NCBI GenBank assembly: GCA_010645155.1 | Contig: CM021323.1 | Location: 4,306,781 to 4,370,780, forward strand | From: Tigriopus japonicus | Taxonomy: Eukaryota > Arthropoda > Copepoda > Harpacticoida > Harpacticidae | DNA: 64,000 nucleotides | Direction of reading: 5' to 3' | In this document: piece after piece, positions 23,119-33,904 of the stretch | Numbering within the stretch: the first letter of the stretch is position 1 | Layout: every line of letters begins with the position of its first letter | Translations under genes and position numbers: made by a program | Notes under the pieces: model-generated | What the model was told of the DNA's origin: nothing | Seen by the model: only the letters and a program-made list of their open reading frames with translations | Databases searched by the model: none

Positions 23119-25276
23119 AGGGATAACCTATATAATAGTATTAATACTGGATGCGAACTCGCGGAATTTCTCCGGCACGCAACCTCCGGTATGAGGCCGA
23201 GATTCGTAAGCAAGAAGTACAAACGGCCATTTTTTTGTTGGGAGCGGAAAATCAAACGGAAATCGACCAAAATTCCAAAAGATAGTGCGCCAATCGGTGT
23301 TCCCTGTATTTCAAGCGGGTCCAGCCAAGTCCTAGCCTTGGTAAAGGTCAACCCCACGCCCCAAAATCAGTCCGATGTTGGTGTTTTGAAGACAAGTTCA
23401 GCCATGACCGAGAGAATGAAGTGAAAGAGTGAAGAAATGATCACATCATGGAGGGCTAATTCATTGGTCACAAGTGCGAATGAACCCGCAAAGTGTCTTT
23501 TCTTCAAGATGACGATCAAGTGATCAAATGAAATTTGATGACCAGGTTACCTGCTACAATCTTTAGAAGTGATAGCCTTATCTAAAGCAAATAGAATGAA
23601 TATGGACCTGAATTCGAGCGCAAATCCCTCGTGAAAAAGGATATAGAACCAACTTTCGCCCGTACCAAAACAGGGAGTTTCTTTACGCACATCACGCGAT
23701 TTCTTGAATTATCAACATCAACAGCAAAATAATGTTTTTTTCCGAGCTCATATATCATCTGACTTGAACGTCTTATTAGTATCTTTGAACTTACAATTGA
23801 ACCCATCCATCAATATTTAAGGTATTATCCTGAACTGAATTAACACATGCCAAACTTTGCATGAAATCAAGGTTTTTATAAGTTTTGTCACCTTGGCATA
23901 ATTTAATGTTCCATAAACGATGGCCATTTTTGAATTTCTTTTATTGTATGGTTGTGTTTTTTAGTTCAGGATAATAAGGACAGGTAAGATATTCTTAAGT
24001 TGTTCAAGTTGTGTGATGGACGAGTGCGATAAAACTCCCCGTTTTGATCCGGGTGAGAGTGTGTGGGGAAAGTTGGTTCTTAATCCCTTTTCAAGAGGAA
24101 TTTGCGTTCGGATTAAGGTCCATATAGAACAAAGAAAGAAGAAGTCCTCAGTGTCAAGAATTCGATCAAATGAAGAACAAATTAAGATGACTTTGAAACC
24201 TATCAGGTGGACCTACTAGTAATGGATGGGCTCAATATTTTGATCTGCCTTTCGAGTCAGTCAGCCCAAATTGGTGATCTGACAGTCTAACCCGGATTAC
24301 ATGGACCCTCTCAAAGTCTTTAGAATGAAATGCTCCCATCAAGATTGAATTGTGTGGATTTTTCATTCAATTTGATTGTTAATTCCTGGACAAGGGGATC
24401 TAAGAAGACCAATCAAACCTTATCAAGCCTGTAGAGCCTATCCCTGCAACGATAAGACATGATCCTCTGGTCCTGAAGGACCCTTAGCCCCAGTCCTGCG
24501 TGGTCCTGACCTTCTTGAGCCCCAAGACTTGAAAAAATTTCAATCAAATCCACAATCAAGGATTTAATCCCCACGTTTTTCACTCATTTTGTATCAAGGA
24601 CTTTGTGATTGCCTTTGTTCCTATTCCAATCCGGATCAGACGGTTGATCTGATCCAGAACCCTCAAAAGTGCCCTTCAATAGTTATAGCCAACAACATCT
24701 CCGACTTGGACTCCATCTTGTTTCAAAATGAGACCATTCTTGTTCTTTCATTTTCCTATGGAAATGGTTCCTGCGTTGTGGAGGTGTTGAAGAGGAGTAA
24801 CACTCCAGATACCACCACAGATACTTCTGTTGAGCATTGTTTCACTGAAGTTGGACTAATGGGTGAAGCAAGATTTCCTCTACGTATTTTCCTCATTCTT
24901 ATGAGGACTAAAATCCTTTGGAGAGTTGAATGTCAAAAGTTCATGAGACGAGTAAAAAAAAAAAAAGAGTGCTGGGACTTCTAAAATCAGGGTGAAGAAC
25001 ATCCAGTCCACAAATATTAACACAAAAAGTTCGACTTAATTCTTTCAAGACACATGTTCAACAGTTTTAGCCGTTAATAAGGAATAAATGACGTTGTGTC
25101 AAAATATAGCCTCGGCCTCATACCATTTTTTCAAAAATCGGAGTTCGTGTCCACCCCTTTCAGGGGTTCCTGACTTAGTCGATTTGAGTCCAGTGGGGCT
25201 TGGTTGAGCATGCGCGCAATACCTGTTTTTCGGTTTCAACTTCAGTGTTGCGCTCAAGGGTCCCTCGTAGGGTTGG
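23119..25276. other. Gene-free interval between the two repeat copies
   Basis: No gene is supported. A 131-codon frame (24589-24984, plus strand) has Cys and hydrophobic stretches, but no recognisable domain, and it runs into an A-tract. Short frames at 23008, 23061 and 24013 look like noise. Confidence 0.45.
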
Positions 25277-27820
25277 GAGCAGAGACGGCTTGGCCACACT
25301 TCCAGTGAGGGAGACTCCCAACATAGATATAGGCGCGAAGCGCCTAGATTCCCAACCTTGAAGGTCCATCTATTGACGGATATGTGAAATTCGGTACCGA
25401 GATGGACTTAGTCGTTTTTTTCAAACTCAGTGAATCAGAACTCAAGCACAGACATACACAGATATGACAAACTGAGCTAAATAGGTGCTTTGTTTTGAAG
25501 GAAAAGTCACAGTTTGTTGTTGTACTGCATTCAGTTACTGCTGAAAAACAAGTATGTCCAAACTAATTACTAGGGACGGGCAAATAGTGTAAAAAGATTT
25601 TTGGTAACATAAACCCATTTTTCTGCACTTTTGCACTTTTCACCTTTATTTGCACTTTTTATTTACGTTTTTGGCCAAAATTGACAAATTGCTAAGAAAA
25701 TGTAGTGGCTTTTGTAAGAATTTTTAGTATCAAGATCAAATTTTGAACTAGTCAAAAAAGCTTGCATTTGCAATCAACCATTCTTAGCACCTTGAAGAAA
25801 TATGTGCATTTCAGACGCAAACCTCACACTTTACTCACCATCTTGGCTTTAATTATAACATCCTGTTTACTAAACTAAATATTAGACAAAAGAATCTCAT
25901 TGCATGCAACCAACAAATAGCAAACCTAAAGAAACTCATGTTATGGTAATGGAAGGATCTACAAACAATATAGATTACAGAATTAGGTTTGTTGCCTACA
26001 AAGATCGCTATGTCTAAAAAAGTTATAAACTTAAAACCATCAAGCTAAGGATACATCAATGGAGTACACATTGTTTAATTGACTTGGAGATATTACTTTT
26101 AAGTTCCAAAAGTATTTGAGAACAGTTTTGATGTGATGAGACAATGAATGCCACATTTGAAATTGAGTTCTGGTAATTAGGCAATGGGCCTAATATTGAA
26201 GTAGTGTCGCTAAAAAGTAAAAACTTGCTTAAAACACATTTATGACTATTTTCTTTGATGGAATTGTTAGGCACACGTGGGTATTTTTCTGTTCAATTTT
26301 CGATGTCTATTTTTGAACAACTTGAAGGACAAAAACGGAGTGATGTAAAGCCATATAAAACAATTGCTAAGTATTTTTCGACATATTTTAGGTACATACA
26401 TCCACGAGACCACCTTAGGAATGAAAAATTCAGAAGATTGTTGACTAGAGTATTTTTAATGACTTTACATCCTTTTTGCTAGTGACCTAATTAATAGAGC
26501 TCTATTACTTGTGCGGCATTGTCTCTTCACCTCAAACTAGTCACAAATGTCTTTAGAACTTGTAAATGACTTCTCCTGCTCAATTAGGAGCCGTAGGTAC
26601 TCCATGAATGACGTTTTAACTTCAAAAAGAAGTTATTTGCTCTTTTTTGGCATTTATTTGCACTTTTTTGACACTTATTTGCTCTTTTTTCGACATTTAT
26701 TTGCTCTTTTTTGACATTTATTTGCACTTTCAACATTTTTCTGCACTTTGTTTCGCACTTTTGGGCACATTTTTTTGCAACTTTTGATAGCTAAAAGGGT
26801 AAGATTATTTGCACTTTCTGCCCGTCCCTACTAATTACTCATAGCCATCTGCTTTTACAGCCACCAAACTTATTTCCACCTTCAAAATGATTTGATATGA
26901 TATTTCAAGACAATATCTTATTTCCAAACGAGGGATTTGGCAGAAGGACTGTTATCATTTACATGTCAAATAATTGCATGCTAAGAGCAATTGTGTTTAT
27001 TGCATAAATAAGCAATTAAAACCCCTAAGAAATATTAGAACTCAAATTTGAAATTTGTTTATATGTCTGCAACATGTAATTTATCCCAATACAAACAAAG
27101 ATTTTCATGTGTGGAGCAAGTAAATTTGGACATACTAAGCTGAAAACTGGAAAAGTGGAAATTTAACAACTTTCCCCACATTCTGTGTCTTCAGCAAAAA
27201 GTAGTCTTTTAAGACCTGGTAGTATGTCGCATCTGGGGATATCTATGAACTTGAGATGTTGTGATCTTGCATGCACTGTGACTGAAGTGTAAAGTGAAAA
27301 AAGCGTTTTGAAAAAATACACATATCATATCATCATATTGAACTAGCTGTATCTTTTCAAAAGCAAAAGAACATTGTTCTGTGTGTTTTAAAGCAATAGA
27401 TCATTTGAAGTCTTTAATTAATGGCTGGGCTTTTTGTTTCCATCCACGATGTTCAATTCCGGAAATTTGTTCAACATTCCTATCAAGTGGCCACACTGAA
27501 GGCTATCCCTTTATTCCTCGGTTGCTCCATGGACAGGGTTGCCGTTTAAAAAACAGTTTAGCAACTTGGACAAATTAACCACCAAGAAAATGATGATGTT
27601 GACGCACCATTTACAAACTCAATGAACTTCCCCCATATATAAGATTTAATGTGAAAATGCAACTTCGAACCTATTTCTCATGGCACCAATATGGCAACTT
27701 CAATGATTCCTTAGGAAACTCCGATTCTCATGTTAGTTGACATTTATCCCGGTAGAGAAGCAAATTCCAACCAGAAGCGTCTTTGATGGTCAACACCGCC
27801 ATCTATTGATGATTACTTTC
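25277..27820. repeat. 1.3-kb dispersed repeat, copy B, split by a hAT-like insertion and running into the gap
   Basis: Left part 25277-25570 and right part 26831-27820 line up without a break with copy A once the insertion at 25571-26830 is removed and one 8-bp duplication is discounted. The match continues to the first N, so the copy's end is hidden in the gap. Differences from copy A are mostly single bases, plus small indels such as near 27255. Confidence 0.8.
25571..26830. mobile_element. hAT-like non-autonomous element, 1260 bp, nested in repeat copy B
   Basis: Ends TAGGGACGGGCAAA and TGCCCGTCCCTA are inverted repeats. The 8-bp copies ctaattac are exact (25563-25570, 26831-26838), and the empty site can be read directly in copy A at about 22105. 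It belongs to the same family as 8617-9107 but is longer. Its right half repeats TTTGACATTTATTTGC-type words. No transposase domain is seen. Confidence 0.93.
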
Positions 27821-28355
27821 NNNNNNNNNNNNNNNNNNNNNNNNNNNNNNNNNNNNNNNNNNNNNNNNNNNNNNNNNNNNNNNNNNNNNNNNNNNNNNNN
27901 NNNNNNNNNNNNNNNNNNNNNNNNNNNNNNNNNNNNNNNNNNNNNNNNNNNNNNNNNNNNNNNNNNNNNNNNNNNNNNNNNNNNNNNNNNNNNNNNNNNN
28001 NNNNNNNNNNNNNNNNNNNNNNNNNNNNNNNNNNNNNNNNNNNNNNNNNNNNNNNNNNNNNNNNNNNNNNNNNNNNNNNNNNNNNNNNNNNNNNNNNNNN
28101 NNNNNNNNNNNNNNNNNNNNNNNNNNNNNNNNNNNNNNNNNNNNNNNNNNNNNNNNNNNNNNNNNNNNNNNNNNNNNNNNNNNNNNNNNNNNNNNNNNNN
28201 NNNNNNNNNNNNNNNNNNNNNNNNNNNNNNNNNNNNNNNNNNNNNNNNNNNNNNNNNNNNNNNNNNNNNNNNNNNNNNNNNNNNNNNNNNNNNNNNNNNN
28301 NNNNNNNNNNNNNNNNNNNNNNNNNNNNNNNNNNNNNNNNNNNNNNNNNNNNNNN
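27821..28355. other. Assembly gap (535 Ns)
   Basis: Unknown bases. It begins inside repeat copy B, so the repeat probably caused the assembly break. Confidence 0.99.
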
Positions 28356-29161
28356 TGCTATCCAAATCAAAATATTTTTTGTTTCACTTCCACTGCTTAT
28401 TGCTAAATTATTAAGGTCAAAAGATCATTGAAAATGCAACTTGACATTCTTTTCTTCTAAGTCACACTGCAAGCATCTGAAATTTTCTAAGAGCCACTGC
28501 CGGCAACTGCATCTTCCAATGTTCCTTGAGCTTGCCAAGTGTATTGGTGTATTGCCCAAGTAATGCTTGTCAACAACTTGTGCTTGGGGTGTCTGTGATG
28601 ACTCATTACTTGCCCAAGTCACATCACTACGAAAAACACATGTTGCCGAATGGCTAGGGTTCCGATTTACCTCGGAAATTTTTCCGACGATACACAAATG
28701 ATTATTCCGAAAACTGGTAAATAACACCCCAAATTGTACTTTTGACTAATCCGACATTTGTCAGATTCGGAAAACTAGTATTCGGAATAGGTTACAATCG
28801 GAAAATGCTTGTATGAAAATTTGTTATAAATCCCTTCCTGAAATGATCTTTCGAAACTCAGAAAAAGAACTCCAACCAATGGTTTATATAATCCAAAAAC
28901 AGAATAGCTTTTAGGTCATGAGCTATAAAATACAGTTGCCAAAGGATCCATAACAAAGGAAATCTCGGGCTCTTAAAACTAAAGGATTCAGATGTAGTTG
29001 TAGATTGAAATAATGTCAAGATCATGGCTTAGATGTGTGTTCTTGCACGTTTATTATTACTTAGTGGATCAAATCAAGGGAAATTTTGCCGCCTTTGTTG
29101 CCGCCCATGCAAAAAAACGACTTCCAGACAATCTTGGATTGTTTGGATTTTTTCCTTCCTC
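28356..29161. other. Spacer without a recognised gene
   Basis: A minus-strand frame of 100 codons (28425-28727) has no recognisable domain. Low-complexity words such as TTCCGAAAACT recur around 28650-28800. Nothing else can be supported. Confidence 0.4.
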
Positions 29162-29709
29162 CTATTTCCTCCTCGTCTCTCGACCAATCAGAAACGAGAA
29201 CATGGAATGAGACTTCTCTTCTTTTACAAGAGCTTCTGTAGTTGTTTCATTTCTGTCGGATGTACTAATACTTAAATTTTGGGAGGGATCTTGCTCTTGA
29301 TTCGGATCTTGGATGAAAGTCAGAGCGTCACTAAAACTGACTCTTGGCCTATGGGGAATGGGTGGGATGCGACCGAATCCAAGACGGTCCGGGGGTCGAT
29401 GTGAACGGCACGGACGTTGTCGAATCCCGTTGTTTGTCTGTTTGTCTTCCAACCTATCCAGGGCTCTTTCCAGAATTCTTGCCCACTCGGTACTGGGCTT
29501 ATAACATTGTAGCGAGGGTGGTGTAGGGCGCTTGCTTGTCGGAGAAGGATTGGATATGGTTATGTTATTGAAGGCGGGGACCCGTTCATATTTGAATGGT
29601 TGGATTGACAAGATGGGGCTGTGGGTGGCAACGAATCATCGAGCCAAAAAGGAAAACTGCTTTCTGCATTCGGGAGTGGAATGTTAAGTTGGGTTGGGAC
29701 AGGCTTCAT
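29162..29709 (-). pseudogene. Hypothetical disordered protein, reading frame broken once
   Basis: An ATG at 29709 opens a frame (MKPVPTQLNIPLPN..., with FWLDDSLPPTAP) that stops near 29565. The overlapping next frame, open from about 29638 and having no Met of its own, continues with protein-like sequence: FKYERVPAFNN, TEWARILERALDRLED, RVSFSDALTFIQDP, to a stop at 29162. Joined, it would be about 180 aa. A one-base indel (sequence error or mutation) near 29610 explains this best; an intron would have to be under 50 bp with a poor donor. No known domain is recognised. It is head-to-head with the DEG/ENaC gene, with 115 bp between the start codons. Confidence 0.4.
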
Positions 29710-29824
29710 ATCGTCCTCATGGCAAACGAAGACGCGCTAATATTTACATGAACCACTAATTATTTAATGTATAGGTGGCTTTCGGGATAGAACCGGCTTG
29801 TTCCAGTGTTAGTTTTGCTCCAGA

Positions 29825-32800
29825 ATGTGGAAGTCTGGCGTAAAAGTTATCATTGTCATAATCCTAATGTGTGTGTTCCTGTTTTATGTTCGAGAAGCAG
29901 CGGATAAATATTTAAAAAAAGCTACGTCTTTGGCAAATTCTATTGTGAAAGAAGAAGTACTCAAGTTGCCACTCATCACGTTTTGTCCAGGAATTAAGAA
30001 CGAGCAATTGAGAGTTGGAACTGACATTTCAGGAACCAACGAGGCACTTTTCACCTACTTTGATTTTTCAGAAAATGGTATTGTTTTGAGTCGCCAAAAA
30101 GGCAAAAAATTCTCATTTGTCCTTGATGTCAAATTCTAAAGGGATGTGGGATCACAAAGTATTTTTATTTCAGACATTTGAGTTGTCTATTTGAAATTTT
30201 TGAAAGCATATTTGAAAACGTGCTAACTAGGTGCTTTAAAACTTTGTTCACATGGTATTTTTCAGTTTTCCCCCTCTTCCAAAATAAATTTAACATTTCT
30301 TAAAATTAATTCTTAAAAATTTCTTAAAAATAAATAATCAAGAAATCTACTCGAACTTGCTTTTGCACAAAAAAAACTGAAACTTAACTTTTTGGAAAGT
30401 TTTAAAACCTGAAATAACTCAACGTCGTACTCATGATTAATTTGAATTTCAAAGTGAATTTACATGCATAAAATTTTTTAGTCAGCTACTTTTGGTTCCT
30501 CTTTTGTCCGAAACTTTCGACCGACATCGCTAATTAGCTCTTGGTGCCGTCGGCGGTGTAATAAGCCATAAACCACTGTACTAGTCATCCTAGAATAAGC
30601 CTTTTTGGTCCGTTACAAATTCATAGTACCATACTTTTGGGTTCATTGCTCTGGGATCGGTTGATAATTTTCTGTTAATTGTGGGCCCTTGTACTCATCA
30701 ACTTCTGTTTAGTGGGCCCCAGTTTACCGCTTTTTAGTTTTTTGTTGTCTTTTTAAAAATCAATGTTTAACATCTGTCATTTAGAATTACAGCCTTGTAG
30801 CTAATATAATGTCATAATGATGGAACGACTGGTGTCGCAACTGAAACCAAGAGTGTTGGTAGTAAAAGTGCATCTTCTGTAATTGTGAAACCTTTTGGTG
30901 TAAAATGTAGGAAAAGACATCTAACCTAAGAGAATCATCTGACCGTCTCTCTTTTTAGAGAAGGGAGAAAAAAACATCATTTTGGCTCTTTAAGGCTTAT
31001 TGGACAGCTCTGACGGACCATTCTTACTAAGCCTTTTCGTTTAGTTCCATAAAAATAACTTCAATATTTAAATGATTTATTAATATACTAACACATTTTA
31101 TTGTGTTACCTTATTGTATTTAAAAATAAAAATACATATTGTGAGAAATATGTTCGACCCCTCAAAAAATTCTTTAGAATAAATATGACTTATGAAATGA
31201 TATATGACTGACAAATTTGCTTACTTTCAGAAATGGCAAGCGAGGCTGAGATTCAGGATTGGTGGAACAGAATCAATTTTGAATTTGAGGAGATTTTTAT
31301 AAAAGTGGTTCTTGGCAATGAAATGATGTTCACCGAAAAAGTGTACTCGTCCAAGCATGAACGTCTAAAAGACCCTTTTCCCAATGTGACTTTTCGTGAA
31401 ATCAACTCCAGTTTTGGCCGTTGTTTCTCCTTTGAAGTCTTAACACATTTAGAAGCTCTGAAAACTCTTCATTTCGAGTTAAATATGACCCAAGTGGAAG
31501 CCATGTGGTTCTTTGTTCACGAAAAATATGACGAGTTGGGTCTTTATCTCAATTTTTGGTTGGCGTGAGTATATATTTTAATTACAAGTTAAGAAAACAT
31601 AATATAATTTTCATATTCCATCATTGAAGTCTCAAACCTCCATCATTTTGCCAAATTATACAGATCATTTAAAAAAAGTAATACTCCAAGTTAAAGTCTG
31701 AGTCCCAAGCAATGGGCTTTCAAAGTAACCCAACACGGTGTTGGATTGGAAAGAAGGCGTTTTAAAATGATTCCATTTAAAAATCTAGTTATTCTCTATT
31801 TTGTATTTGTTTGTATTTTGTTTAGTGAAGTTCAACTTCCCTAACACTTAAAATACACTGATTATTGCGACACGAACACTATACTTGGATAATACAGTAT
31901 GGGATGACTACATGTATTTCTCGGATTTAAAAAAACTTCTTTAAATACCTGAAGGACTTTGCGCCTTCTGCAGTTAAATGGGACATGCACAAAGGTTGTT
32001 CTAGTGAACGTTTTTAATCATACTGCTTGCGGTAAAACAGGGCCGTTGGCGGTTCTGAGTTGCTCTGCCCATTTTGATAAATCCAAGTTACATCAATTTA
32101 AGCGTGTATTCAAAGAGTCTAGGTTCATGGGTGCGATCGATATTTCATGTTAAGATGCCTTGGCTTGGCAGCTCCTACATATTCTCGACGAAGACTCATG
32201 GGCACTAAATTGAACAATGAAGGAGCCCGATAAAGAAGAGTAAGAAGATTTATTGACCGCCTTCTCCTTTTATGAGACTTCCTCCACGCCCAAAGAGGTC
32301 AGGTCCAAAATATTATTCACCTACAACTTACTTTATTACCCTACACATCATTTTAGTACCCTACCAATCACTTTATTGCCCTATGAATGAATCATGACTT
32401 TACAAATACATCTCAGACGCACAATTACTTGCACGTCTGATGCCCCGTCTCATTGACGGGAAATGATCCACTGAAGAAGTCGTGGTAGGCTTTTATACCA
32501 TGGCACTGAGTAGCCAACACACCGACTGATGTACTTGAGGTGAACGTAGCTTGCTCTTTATACAGGTATTGAGTAAGCAAAGCATGCTAGTTGGATAGTC
32601 CGTGATAGTCCGTGGTTGAGCTGATTTTCAGGGTTGAAAAATTGTAACGGAAGTCCCAAAAAGGATAAGTTGGTCAACAAAATACCATATGCACCCACAA
32701 ATGAAGGGAGTAATAGCCAAGATCCGACATCACTCGTTTCATTTTAATTGACGCCCCTCGGGCTGACGCCCTCGGGTCGCCAATAAAATGAAACTCCCTC

Positions 32801-33904
32801 CGCCGGATTTTGGCCATTAATCCCTTCCTTTGCAGGTGCATAAATAGTATTTCTCCCGACAACTTCAATCCGACCCCCAACAGAATTCGAACCTACGCCG
32901 TCTGGGGAAGCACTTACACTCGGCACTTTTATGAACACGCTAGTACGCGTGGCCACTCTGGCTTCCTTAAACCTTCCTGTTCCTTACTTTAGTTTTCCCA
33001 ATTTCAAATTTGCGATTTCCCAACACCGAACATATGTACAATCTGAGTTTTTAAAGTGATTTTCTCCATAAATGTTATTTTGTTATCAACTGCTTTCGGT
33101 TTGGGTTTCAGTCAAGCCCTCATTCGACCGAACCTTTCGATCTCAGTTATGAGCCCTTTCAGTCCATCACTATTTGAAATCATTGAATTAGAGGTTCAGA
33201 GGTCAAAATCTATTAGCCAGTGATCGCTCACAAAATCTCCATTTCAGGGAAGTTAATGCTTTCAAAATAAGCAGGAACAAAGTTTATGACTTTCCAATGG
33301 AAATGCACCAAACCACTTTTATGAAAACTGAAAGATTTTTATGCAACGATAAAGGCGCAACTTCTTCTCGTTCCAAATGTGTATTTGAACGAGCACAACA
33401 AAACTTCAAAAATTGGGAAAAAAGCTGTCCAACTAGTAAGTGTATTTCCTTTGTTCCAAACAGATTCGTTGCAATTAAAAGTTTATTGTCTTTATAGAAT
33501 GTTCTATTCCTCAAAGTCAATTGGTCCAAGACGATGAAACATCGAACATGCCCCCTTGCACTACGCAAGTAGATTCCAATTGCTCAAGAGAGCATTTGTA
33601 CAAAAATGTCATCCAACGTATATTTCTAACAAACTCTTGTCTGAAAGATTGCACGACGAGGAAATATCAAATCAAAGGCCGAGAAGACATATCTAACTTG
33701 AGGATCTCGAATCGTACTGACGCATATTTTTATTGGGAGGAAACGCATTATGCAGAAGCGATTGAGTATCTCATCTTTGATTTTCCTACAATTGTGGGTA
33801 CTGTGGGTGGAAGTTTGGGACTTTTTCTTGGATTCTCTTGTCGCGGAATGCTTAATCAATTGTGCGATATCATCTGGGATTTGAGTCGAAAGTTAAACAC
33901 ATAA
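29825..33904 (+). CDS. DEG/ENaC-family sodium channel subunit, at least four exons
   Basis: Exons: 29825-30077, 31231-31564, 33248-33435 and 33498-33904. All junctions agree in phase (donors G|GTATTG, GC|GTGAGT, A|GTAAGT), giving 393 aa. The first transmembrane segment is at residues 5-22. The extracellular part has the family pattern NSSFGRCFSFEV and a Cys-rich block (CSREH, NSCLKDCTTRKY). The pore segment reads DFPTIVGTVGGSLGLFLGFSC, with the G-x-S selectivity motif as GFS, and the C-terminal tail is short. Such channels are trimers that pass sodium in response to protons, peptides or force. It is shorter than usual (450-600 aa). The cytosolic N-terminus with its His-Gly motif is missing, and a TTTTGCTCCAG acceptor just before the ATG hints at an upstream exon. 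Confidence 0.9.
32150..32260 (-). repeat. LINE 3'-tail fragment in a DEG/ENaC intron
   Basis: Read on the minus strand it repeats the end of the reverse-transcriptase fragment at about 16925-17005: TATCGGGCTCCTTCATTGTT, then GAATATGTAGGAGCTG. Similarity may extend weakly to about 32310. It is a decayed copy of the same family. Confidence 0.65.
32736..32794. repeat. 59-bp near-palindrome
   Basis: The arms GTTTCATTTTAATTGACG and CGCCAATAAAATGAAAC pair with one bulge and one mismatch. The GC-rich centre (CCCCTCGGGCTGACGCCCTC) folds on itself. It stands out sharply from the AT-rich intron of the DEG/ENaC gene in which it lies. No target duplication is clear. Confidence 0.6.

Noticed and set aside
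24589..24984. 131-codon frame with several cysteines
   Set aside because: No recognised domain, ends in an A-tract, and no splice-site support.
22644..27578. Matching small frames in the two 1.3-kb repeat copies (22644 and 27381)
   Set aside because: The similarity is that of the DNA repeat; the second copy shifts frame near its end.
27737..28414. Long frames running through the gap
   Set aside because: They consist mostly of undefined residues from the N run.
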